Shown: positions 1 to 4,926, numbered from the stretch's first letter. The stretch is 6,997 bases of DNA from Nostoc sp. CHAB 5715 (GCF_020829685.1 NZ_JAIVFR010000333.1:1-6997); one strand, 5' to 3'. Translations and numbers: made by a program. Notes: generated by a model from the sequence alone, not told the origin.

Positions 1-51
1 ATTAATCGCTGTCTTTTGACTTACACCTTTGTGCAAAATTGGGATGCTCCC

Positions 52-378
52 CTACGGTACCCCACTTGCATTTATGCCTATTACCCCGATGATTATTAAG
101 GCGATGGAAATGAGTTTGATAAGTGTGGCAGATTCACGAAACCAGAGAATACCAATAATAGCAATTAAGACAGTTCCCAATCCAGCCCAGACAGAGTAAG
201 CCACACTGACTTCAAGTTTCTTGAGAGCAAGGGTCAAAAAAGTAAAACAAAGTCCGTAAAAGACAGCTATTAATATGGAAGGGCCTATTTTAGTAAACCC
301 TTGCGATAACTTCATGCAAGTTGTGCCTAAAACTTCAAAGAGGATTGCGACGATAAGGTAAATCCAACTTGTTGACAT
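52..378 (-). CDS. SMR-family multidrug/cation exporter (Qac/EmrE type)
   Basis: This 108-residue protein is the usual size for a small multidrug resistance transporter, an inner-membrane antiparallel dimer that exchanges protons for lipophilic cations. Four hydrophobic helices are visible (about residues 4-24, 32-52, 58-79 and 85-104). Helix 1 carries the essential membrane-buried glutamate (E15, equivalent to EmrE E14) in the context FEVLGTTCMKLSQGF. Helix 3 has the substrate-pocket motif AYSVWAGLG, with W64 equivalent to EmrE W63, and helix 4 has the glycine-rich dimer face IIIGVIGIN. The helix 1 pattern fits the Qac (drug/quaternary ammonium) branch better than the guanidinium-exporting SugE/Gdx branch, but the true substrate cannot be read from sequence. 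The ATG start gives the canonical N-terminus; no clear Shine-Dalgarno precedes it. It is transcribed away from everything else here and no partner SMR gene is visible within the window. Confidence 0.93.
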   Translation of the reverse strand: MSTSWIYLIVAILFEVLGTTCMKLSQGFTKIGPSILIAVFYGLCFTFLTLALKKLEVSVAYSVWAGLGTVLIAIIGILWFRESATLIKLISIALIIIGVIGINASGVP

Positions 379-585
379 ATCTGTTATCAGCAGTTTGTGG
401 GGAATCTCTTATTATCTTATCTCTGTGAAATTCAAAAAATACAACAGGTCGAATTATTATTATTTGCGTGAATCTACTAAAAATTTGTAGGATACGCTAC
501 GCGTTGCAAGCTTTAAGAGATTGTTTGAAAAGTCCTCTTGTCGGTATCAAAAGTTTTAGATCCCTCTAAATCCACGCCAGTTGCT

Positions 586-629
586 CATGGGGGAAACCCC
601 CATGCGCTAAAGCGTCTCCCCTTGGGAGA
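586..629. repeat. Three consecutive hairpins inside the MITE-like element
   Basis: Three palindromes sit almost end to end: CATGGGGG and CCCCCATG around AAA (586-604, perfect 8-bp stem); CGCT and AGCG around AA (605-614); TCTCCC and GGGAGA around CTT (615-629). They resemble the highly iterated palindromic cassettes of Nostoc genomes. Being inside the 517-750 element, they may be part of its cargo or a later insertion. Confidence 0.7.
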
Positions 630-675
630 AGACTGCACTGACTCGCCGATAAATTGGGGGACTTTGATTCCGGTT

Positions 676-694
676 CCCCCCTTAAAAAGGGGGG
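676..694. repeat. C6/G6 hairpin followed by a second G6 run
   Basis: CCCCCCTT pairs with AAGGGGGG around a 3-base loop; another G6 run (698-703) follows after TTA and could compete for the same C6 arm. This C-rich/G-rich motif next to a GATCTAAA sequence is a familiar form in cyanobacterial intergenic repeats. No U-tract follows, so it is not called a terminator. Confidence 0.6.
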
Positions 695-802
695 TTAGGG
701 GGGATCTAAAAGTACCTCAAATCATAGCGAAACACTTTTCAAACAACCTCTAAGCATCTTGAACCTGACGCTACCCAAAGCTGAAGAAGAAAAGAATGAA
801 AC

Positions 803-835
803 CAATTCGCAATTCGCAATTCGCAATTCGCAATT
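803..835. repeat. Heptanucleotide tandem repeat AATTCGC, four copies plus a partial
   Basis: Four exact units (804-810, 811-817, 818-824, 825-831) and a trailing AATT form a short tandemly repeated repetitive (STRR) sequence of the kind common in heterocystous cyanobacteria. It lies just upstream of the paired hairpins at 844-910. The same heptamer with one base changed (TAATTCG) recurs at 2706-2739. Confidence 0.92.
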
Positions 836-843
836 GAATCAAG

Positions 844-910
844 CCACCCACAAGGGGTGGGGTTTCTACCTACCTTGGGATACAAAGACTGTTTCGCCCA
901 CAAGGGGCGA
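844..910. repeat. Two hairpins of one family, 50 bp apart, with compensated stem changes
   Basis: Hairpin A pairs CCACCC (844-849) with GGGTGG (855-860). Hairpin B pairs TCGCCC (894-899) with GGGCGA (905-910). Both have the same loop, ACAAG, and both are followed by GGTTT. The outer stem bases differ between the copies yet pairing is kept in each. That suggests selection on structure, either as RNA or as a single-stranded DNA end such as those of IS200/IS605-type elements. No tnpA or tnpB is present, so which of these it is remains open. Confidence 0.6.
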
Positions 911-1010
911 GGTTTTAAACCTTCACTTTTTTCATAAAGTTGTCAAAGTTAATCTAGCATCATCTGGCTAATTGCAGCTTTATATCTGCTAGCTATTTAT
1001 TAAACTAAAT

Positions 1011-1042
1011 AAAAAGCGCTCCCCTTTTGGAGAGCGCTTTTT
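1011..1042. terminator. Strong bidirectional intrinsic terminator-like hairpin
   Basis: AAAAAGCGCT (1011-1020) pairs fully with AGCGCTTTTT (1033-1042). The stem continues inward with three more pairs and one C/A mismatch, closing on a TTTT loop (1025-1028). The arms end in A5 and T5, so it reads as stem plus U-tract from either strand. No gene runs into it: the nearest plus-strand gene starts some 760 bp downstream and the minus-strand exporter starts 630 bp to the left. It may end an unseen non-coding transcript. Confidence 0.75.
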
Positions 1043-1153
1043 AGTGTGAATGACTCAGCCTATACAGATTTATTACAAAAGTGCAAAATTTCAAATCTTT
1101 TATAGTGTGTTATGCACCACCCCAGATTTGAGGTGCGCTAGGACGAATATTAT

Positions 1154-1206
1154 GTCTACTTCAGTAGACTTTAGCTAGGAGCCGCTGAAATTCATTTCTG
1201 GGCGGG
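1154..1206 (+). repeat. Two-hairpin interspersed repeat, copy 1 (diverged)
   Basis: GTCTACT and AGTAGAC (1154-1169) form hairpin 1. A linker TTTAGCTAGGAGCC follows, then a weaker hairpin with GAAA and TTTC around TTCA, then GGCGGG. The order hairpin, TTAGCTA linker, GCC, hairpin, GGCGGG is the same as in copy 2 at 1381-1434, so both belong to one REP-like family. Hairpin 2 has decayed here. Confidence 0.6.
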
Positions 1207-1290
1207 CGTGGAAGCCAACAGATAAGCGATTTTTAGCTTAAATTGACACCAATGAGCAATGCGCTTTACCCCTACCGCGTAGTCTATTTA

Positions 1291-1325
1291 CCTGAAAATA
1301 GCTGTAAGTCCACGCTTAGTGGACT
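1291..1325 (-). repeat. Partial inverted relative of the two-hairpin repeat
   Basis: AGTCCAC and GTGGACT (1307-1325) pair around GCTTA. Read on the minus strand the hairpin is followed by TTACAGCTATTTTCAGG, resembling the TTTAGCTATTAGCC linker of the plus-strand copies. Hairpin 2 is not recognisable. It lies between copies 1 and 2 in opposite orientation. The relationship is plausible rather than proven. Confidence 0.4.
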
Positions 1326-1380
1326 AAGATTTTTCCTTTCACCGAGGATAGCCACGTACATGACTTCAAATCTTGTATTT

Positions 1381-1434
1381 AGTCCTCTTGAGAGGACTTT
1401 AGCTATTAGCCTCGGAATTTATTCCAAGGCGGGA
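1381..1434 (+). repeat. Two-hairpin interspersed repeat, copy 2 (well preserved)
   Basis: Hairpin 1 is AGTCCTCT and AGAGGACT (1381-1398). The linker TTAGCTATTA follows, then hairpin 2, with GCCTCGGAAT (1409-1418) pairing ATTCCAAGGC (1421-1430) in 9 of 10 positions, then GGGA. This is the best copy of the family in the window. Function is unknown; such repeats may affect mRNA ends or be spread by a REP-associated (RAYT) transposase, which is not encoded here. Confidence 0.65.
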
Positions 1435-1560
1435 TGGCAACGAAGCAGATGATTTAAAAAATACTGGTATTGAGTAATCCTATTTGATTTGTGAGAATTG
1501 CAACCCGCAGAACCACAAATTATTTGAGAATTCGCGGATCTTTTTCCTCACGAATGGTTC

Positions 1561-1582
1561 AGGATTGCTATATAGCAATCCT
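1561..1582. repeat. Perfect 22-bp palindrome at a MITE-like boundary
   Basis: The 22 bases starting AGGATTGCTA read identically on both strands, with TATA at the centre. The right half forms the left tip of the 1571-1697 element. The mirror region at the other end (1685-1706) is an imperfect palindrome, so both tips can form cruciforms. Confidence 0.85.
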
Positions 1583-1697
1583 AAATGAGTCGTGAAAAAT
1601 ATATATAAGGAAACGAACCGCCAAGAACGCCAAGGACGCAAAGAGAAGAAAGAAAAAAGAGATATATAATTTTCACAAATGATTTAGGACTGCTATA
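1571..1697. mobile_element. 127-bp MITE-like element with IS630/Tc1-like TA target
   Basis: The sequences at 1570-1598 and 1670-1698 are inverted copies with 25 of 29 bases matching (left arm begins ATATAGCAATCCTAAAT). An AT-rich continuation of the inverted repeat follows inward. The element is bordered by TA on both sides (1569-1570 and 1698-1699), as expected for IS630-superfamily insertion. The short interior has no coding capacity and contains a purine-rich degenerate 9-bp repeat. It is likely non-autonomous. Family assignment rests on the TA target and repeat layout. Confidence 0.65.
1619..1645. repeat. Degenerate 9-bp tandem repeat CGCCAAGRA
   Basis: CGCCAAGAA, CGCCAAGGA and CGCAAAGAG follow one another, then fade into a purine-rich run (AAGAAAGAA). 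It occupies the centre of the 127-bp element and resembles a purine-rich intergenic motif often seen in Nostoc genomes. Confidence 0.6.
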
Positions 1698-1805
1698 TAA
1701 ATCCTAGCCATTTTTCTAGGATGAATTCTCCCCATTTTTCCGATGCCATCTGTGTTGATAAAACGAGACGATATGAACATCTAAAAAAGTTGGCACAAAA
1801 ATCTT

Positions 1806-2708
1806 ATGTCTTCATTACTGGCTTTATCCAACAGTTTAGCTGATACCGTAGAACAAGCTGGAGGTGCTGTGGTTGCGGTAAATGCGGGTAATCGTGTTTC
1901 CCCAAGTGGTATTCACTGGCGTAATAGCATCATTGTTACCTCTGATGAGTCACTCCAGCGCTATGACGACATCACCATCACTTTATCAAATGGTAGTACT
2001 GCACCAGTAACACTCATTGGTCATGACTCTAGCACTGATATCGCTGTTTTTAAACTAGAAAATCTAGAAATTCCTGTGGCAAAAGTTGGCGATGCCAAAA
2101 CGCTTAAAGTTGGTCATCTCGTGTTAGGACTGGCAAGAGGTAGCGAAGGTGATTTAAGGGCAGCGATGGGTGCGGTGAGTGTGGTTAGCGGTGCTTGGCG
2201 CAGTATGAATGGCGGAAATATTGACCAATTCATCCGCCCAGACATCACCCTTTACTCTGGTTTTGCAGGTGGGCCGCTTGTAGATGCTGCTGGTTTTGTT
2301 GTAGGCATGAATACATCGGGGCGGCGTGGTACTGCTTTGACTATTCCCACTGCTACAGTCGATCGCGTGGTTGATCAATTAGTAGCAAAAGGACGCATTT
2401 CAAAAGGCTACTTGGGTGTGGGAATGCAACCTGTACGCTTACCTAAGAACCTGAAAACTGCTCTCAATTTAACTTCTGCAACTGGGGTAATTGTCGTTAA
2501 TGTTGAGCCAACTGGGCCTGCTGACAATGCAGGTGTGTTGCTTGGCGATGTTTTGGTAAGGTTCGATGGCGTAACTGTGGGCGATACAGGTGATGTATTG
2601 GCGCTGCTCAATAGTAGCGATCGCATCGGTAAAACTGTCAATGTGCAAGTTGTCCGGGGTGGAGTGTTAGTTGAGTTAGCGATCGCAGTTGGCGAACGAC
2701 CTTTGTAA
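1806..2708 (+). CDS. Catalytically dead HtrA/Deg-like protein (pseudoprotease) with PDZ domain
   Basis: The 300-residue protein has the fold order of HtrA/Deg serine proteases: a trypsin-like domain (about 15-195) and one C-terminal PDZ domain (about 200-297, peptide-binding loop GYLGVG at 201-206). The triad is broken. Where proteases have TNxHV this protein has TSDES, placing E48 at the catalytic His. D78 in DSSTDIAVFK keeps the Asp. The GNSGGP serine motif is GFAGGP, with A154 at the nucleophile. Side-by-side comparison with the intact paralogue at 3202-4038 confirms both substitutions. There is no signal peptide or membrane anchor, unlike exported cyanobacterial HtrA/HhoA/HhoB, so it is predicted cytoplasmic. 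It probably binds peptides or oligomerises with an active partner (inference). No Shine-Dalgarno is evident. Its TAA stop is the first three bases of a heptamer repeat. The frame is open and unbroken, which argues for a maintained gene rather than a pseudogene. Confidence 0.9.
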   Translation: MSSLLALSNSLADTVEQAGGAVVAVNAGNRVSPSGIHWRNSIIVTSDESLQRYDDITITLSNGSTAPVTLIGHDSSTDIAVFKLENLEIPVAKVGDAKTLKVGHLVLGLARGSEGDLRAAMGAVSVVSGAWRSMNGGNIDQFIRPDITLYSGFAGGPLVDAAGFVVGMNTSGRRGTALTIPTATVDRVVDQLVAKGRISKGYLGVGMQPVRLPKNLKTALNLTSATGVIVVNVEPTGPADNAGVLLGDVLVRFDGVTVGDTGDVLALLNSSDRIGKTVNVQVVRGGVLVELAIAVGERPL

Positions 2709-2739
2709 TTCGTAATTCGTAATTCGTAATTCGTAATTT
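2706..2739. repeat. Heptanucleotide tandem repeat TAATTCG overlapping a stop codon
   Basis: Four exact units (2706-2733) and a partial TAATTT follow. The first three bases are the stop codon of the pseudoprotease gene, so the array abuts the coding end exactly. In the same reading frame further stops occur at 2727 and 2739, so termination is robust to changes in copy number. Confidence 0.92.
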
Positions 2740-2742
2740 AGA

Positions 2743-3025
2743 ACTCGAAGGTTGAGCTTCTGAACTCGGAACTTCCACCTTTTTACTCGAAGGTTGAGCT
2801 TCTGAACTCGGAACTTCCACCTTTTTACTCGAAGGTTGAGCTTCTGAACTCGCAACTTCGACCTTTTTGCTCGAAGGTTGAGCTTCTGAACTCGCAACTT
2901 CGACCTTTTTGCTCGAACGTTGAGCTTCTGAACTCGGAACTTCCACCTTTTTACTCGAACGTTGAGCTTCTGAACTCGGAACTTCGACCTTTTTACTCGA
3001 ACGTTGAGCTTCTGAACTCGGAACT
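2743..3025. repeat. 42-bp minisatellite, 6.7 contiguous copies (6 x 7 bp period)
   Basis: Units begin at 2743, 2785, 2827, 2869, 2911, 2953 and 2995, the last cut to 31 bp. The copies keep an exact 42-bp phase with no indels. They vary at only four positions of the unit: 1 (A/G), 8 (G/C), 27 (G/C) and 34 (C/G). Units 1 and 2 are identical, units 1-4 share G at position 8 and units 5-7 share C. The unit divides into six heptamers, three alike (ACTCGAA, ACTCGGA, ACTTCCA), suggesting growth from a 7-bp repeat. Because 42 is a multiple of 3, some frames on both strands stay open across the array, which accounts for a spurious minus-strand frame at 2638-3030. Slippage or unequal recombination would change copy number between strains. 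Confidence 0.95.
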
Positions 3026-3098
3026 GTCAAAATTTGCTTTCTAAAGTTGGGTTGACTAAGCTAATGCGCCTATATATTGCACAAACTCCGTATAGACC

Positions 3099-3126
3099 GT
3101 CATTAGTCATTAGTCATTAGTCATTT
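3099..3126. repeat. Heptanucleotide tandem repeat GTCATTA, three copies plus a variant
   Basis: GTCATTA occurs at 3099-3105, 3106-3112 and 3113-3119, followed by GTCATTT at 3120-3126. The last unit, extended to 3128, pairs perfectly over 9 bases with 3146-3154 in the neighbouring array. Confidence 0.9.
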
Positions 3127-3135
3127 GTGTTTTTA

Positions 3136-3163
3136 AGGACAAAGGACAAATGACAAAGGACAT
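3136..3163. repeat. Heptanucleotide tandem repeat AGGACAA, four variants
   Basis: AGGACAA (3136-3142), AGGACAA (3143-3149), ATGACAA (3150-3156) and AGGACAT (3157-3163) follow each other. Read on the other strand these are GTCCTTT/GTCATTT-type heptamers, so this array is inverted relative to the one at 3099-3126. Together they give a stem of 9 bp (3120-3128 with 3146-3154) about 50 bp upstream of the next start codon. Confidence 0.88.
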
Positions 3164-3201
3164 CACCGATTCTATTTTGACATGGGGAAAAATTGTATAA
3201 C

Positions 3202-4038
3202 ATGGCAAACACAACATTAACTAACATCGCTGCTGAATTAACAGAGGTAGCTGCTAAACTACGCGATCGCACTGTTAAAGTGAAAAGCGGCTCTCTGGGA
3301 GTCGGTTCTGGTGTAATTTGGCAATCTGACGGACTAATTATTACTAATGCCCATGTTGCAACCAGCAACCGCGCAACTGTGGAATTGGCAGACGGAAGGA
3401 TATTTGATGCGGTGCGTACACAATTTGATCCACAGCAGGATTTAGCAGCCTTAAAAATTGTCGCCACTAATTTAACTGCTGCAACTATTGGTAACTCTGA
3501 GGCGCTACGAGTGGGTGAATTAGTTTTAGCGGTGGGTAATCCGTTTGCTGAGAGTGGTGCTGTGACAACTGGAATTATTTATGCAAATAATCCACGGGCT
3601 ATTATGGCTGATTTGCAGCTATATCCTGGAAACTCTGGAGGGCCACTTGCCGATTGTCAAGGCCTTGTTGTGGGAATTAATACGATGATTGTTAATGGTT
3701 TGGCTGTGGCAGTTCCCAGCAAAACCGTTGAGCGTTTTTTACAGGGAAATAGTCGTCCGCAACTAGGAGTTACACTGCAACCTGTGCTTATAAGTAGGCG
3801 TAGCTTGGGTTTATTGGTGTTGTCAATTCTACCTAACAGTGCGGCAGAAACTGCTGGTGTGCAAATCGGCGATGTTTTAATTGGAGTTTCGGGGCGATTA
3901 TTCACTAGCATGAATGATTTAACTAAATATCTCCATGAAAGTAAAGGATCTGTGCCGCTACAACTCCTACGCGGTGGGAAGCAATTCGTAATTTATGTTG
4001 AGGTGCAGTCTGGGAAAACTGCTGTGGAGGCGACATGA
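3202..4038 (+). CDS. HtrA/Deg-like serine protease with PDZ domain, intact catalytic triad
   Basis: From the ATG at 3202 the product is 278 residues: a trypsin-like domain followed by a single PDZ domain (about 185-268). All catalytic residues are present: H51 in TNAHV, D80 in FDPQQDLAALK, and S145 in PGNSGGPL. It should be an active serine endopeptidase acting on misfolded or specific cytoplasmic substrates. No signal peptide is visible; the N-terminus (MANTTLTNIAAELTEVAAKL) looks like an amphipathic helix and matches the start of the dead paralogue upstream. A TTG three codons upstream (3193) is an alternative start and has a GGGGA at 3184-3188 at better spacing, so the start is uncertain by three residues. 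The final codons overlap the response regulator start by 4 bp (ATGA), indicating co-transcription and translational coupling. Substrate is unknown. Confidence 0.93.
   Translation: MANTTLTNIAAELTEVAAKLRDRTVKVKSGSLGVGSGVIWQSDGLIITNAHVATSNRATVELADGRIFDAVRTQFDPQQDLAALKIVATNLTAATIGNSEALRVGELVLAVGNPFAESGAVTTGIIYANNPRAIMADLQLYPGNSGGPLADCQGLVVGINTMIVNGLAVAVPSKTVERFLQGNSRPQLGVTLQPVLISRRSLGLLVLSILPNSAAETAGVQIGDVLIGVSGRLFTSMNDLTKYLHESKGSVPLQLLRGGKQFVIYVEVQSGKTAVEAT
4026..4030 (+). promoter_or_regulatory. Shine-Dalgarno GGAGG for the response regulator
   Basis: GGAGG lies inside the last codons of the protease gene, four bases before the ATG at 4035. It is the only strong ribosome-binding site in the window and fixes the regulator's start at the ATGA overlap. 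Confidence 0.8.
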
Positions 4039-4667
4039 TCCGGGTGATGGTAGTTGCCACTTCCCCTGTTGTACGGGCAGGGTTATCAGCTGTGGTAACT
4101 ACCAATCCTCGGCTGACGGTTGTGGGTAGTGCATCCGATTTGGATGTATTGGCTAGGGAAGTTGGGCAATTACAAGCAGATGTGGTACTGGTAGATTTGA
4201 GTGGCAATGTTCAACAATCGGTGTGGGAAAAATTGCCGGTTATTCAAGAACAGCAATATCCATTAGGAATGATCGTCATTGTTGAGGATCTCGACAGCAT
4301 CGACTTAGAGACGGGGTTACGTTCTGGTATCCGGGGGATATTGCCCAGTACTAGTACAGAGTCAGAAATTGTTGCTGCTGTGGAGGCGATCGCTTTTGGT
4401 TTGGTGGTGCTGCACCCGGATGCTGTAGAATTATTATCTATCCGGGAAAAAGTGGTGGCGAATCCTGTACAAACCTTGACACCACGCGAGATAGAGGTTT
4501 TAGGTATGCTTGGTTCCGGGTTGGGGAATAAAGCGATCGCTAAAAGCTTACACATTTCGGAGCATACGGTTAAATTTCATCTTTCATCCATTTTTCAAAA
4601 GCTCAGTGTCTCCAGCCGCACCGAGGCTGTTGCTGTGGGTGTGCGATTGGGTTTGATTATGCTGTAA
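4035..4667 (+). CDS. LuxR/NarL-type response regulator with degenerate receiver domain
   Basis: The 210-residue protein has a receiver-like domain (about 1-125) and a LuxR/GerE helix-turn-helix (about 147-207). The DNA-binding part is complete, with LTPREIEVL opening the domain and ISEHTVKFHLSSIFQKL as the recognition region, so it should bind DNA. In the receiver, the phospho-acceptor equivalent D54 is kept (VLVDL). The acidic pair that binds magnesium is replaced (VVATSP, A8-T9 in place of the usual D-D), the switch Thr is V83, and the conserved Lys is S105 (GIRGILPS). Such atypical receivers, for example ChxR or NblR, usually work without phosphorylation. No histidine kinase is encoded in the window. 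The 4-bp overlap with the active protease suggests one operon; the regulator may control the protease genes or be controlled by them (inference). Its targets are unknown. Confidence 0.92.
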   Translation: MIRVMVVATSPVVRAGLSAVVTTNPRLTVVGSASDLDVLAREVGQLQADVVLVDLSGNVQQSVWEKLPVIQEQQYPLGMIVIVEDLDSIDLETGLRSGIRGILPSTSTESEIVAAVEAIAFGLVVLHPDAVELLSIREKVVANPVQTLTPREIEVLGMLGSGLGNKAIAKSLHISEHTVKFHLSSIFQKLSVSSRTEAVAVGVRLGLIML

Positions 4668-4926
4668 TCTGTAATGAATTCTCGGTTGGATGTAATAGAT
4701 TTCTTGCATACAGCGATTTTCAGTTGAGTAGACATAAAAAAGACCTCACCCCAAACCTGATTTACTAAGGTTTTAGCTTTAGTTTTACCCCACCCTAACC
4801 ATCACTGCGATTAAGTAGGTAATCTTTGGGATTCAATTGGAATTTTCCCGCAGGTTTAGTCAGTACATGCTCCACGTCTTGGGTCTATCTTTGTAGTATG
4901 TAAAGAAGCACTTTTGACCTGAGATT
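4668..4926. other. 259-bp gap before the prolyl oligopeptidase gene
   Basis: Nothing here is firmly identifiable. A 6-bp stem (AAACCT at 4753-4758 with AGGTTT at 4768-4773) is followed by a loose T-rich run and could be a weak terminator for the regulator operon. No convincing -35/-10 pair was found before 4927. Confidence 0.4.

Larger units (their letters stand above)
517..750. mobile_element. 234-bp MITE-like element with IS5-like ends
   Basis: The left end GAGATTGTTTGAAAAGT (517-533) is matched on the other strand by 734-750, 16 of 17 bases identical. Both ends are flanked by the trinucleotide TAA (514-516 and 751-753), which fits a 3-bp target duplication of the TNA kind made by some IS5-family transposases. 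A second perfect inverted pair lies inside (TTTTAGATCCC at 554-564 and its complement at 701-711), so much of the element can fold on itself. It encodes no transposase, so it would be non-autonomous and moved in trans. Assignment to IS5 rests on end sequence and target size only. Confidence 0.72.
379..1805. other. 1.4 kb gene-poor, repeat-rich intergenic region
   Basis: No convincing protein gene lies between the exporter and the first HtrA-like gene. Short open frames at 538-753, 759-971 and 1243-1452 (plus strand) only translate repeats and hairpins. The repeats are listed separately. Stretches about which nothing specific can be said are 379-513, 922-1010, 1043-1113, 1431-1560 and 1700-1805; the last must contain the promoter of the downstream gene, but no convincing -35/-10 pair is visible. 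Confidence 0.7.

Noticed and set aside
1..51. End of another gene downstream of the exporter
   Set aside because: The 51 bases show no start, stop or motif that can be assigned.
379..480. Minus-strand promoter for the SMR exporter
   Set aside because: AT-rich candidates such as TTGTAT and GATAAG can be paired, but several registers fit equally poorly, so none is reported.
538..971. Two plus-strand open frames (538-753 and 759-971)
   Set aside because: They translate the MITE-like element, the heptamer array and the twin hairpins. No ribosome-binding site or recognisable domain is present, and composition is that of repeats.
1243..1452. Plus-strand open frame of 69 residues
   Set aside because: It runs through two palindromic hairpins of the repeat cluster and has no domain or ribosome-binding site.
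2743..3025. CRISPR array
   Set aside because: The units are directly contiguous with no unique spacers, and no cas genes are present.
2638..3030. Minus-strand 130-residue frame with 14-residue repeats (VPSSEAQRSSKKVE)
   Set aside because: It exists because 42 is divisible by three. It would start at TTG, has no ribosome-binding site, and runs antisense into the end of the pseudoprotease gene; another minus frame and a plus frame are also open across the array.
3177..3201. Promoter TTGACA / TATAAC before the active protease
   Set aside because: The spacing is only 13 bases and the -10 would touch the ATG, leaving no room for a normal start site.
3193..3201. TTG start for the active protease
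   Set aside because: Not excluded: GGGGA is well spaced for it. The ATG at 3202 was preferred because it is a stronger start codon and fits the paralogue's N-terminus.
4753..4786. Terminator after the response regulator
   Set aside because: The stem is only 6 bp with a 9-base loop and the T-run is interrupted; too weak to call.
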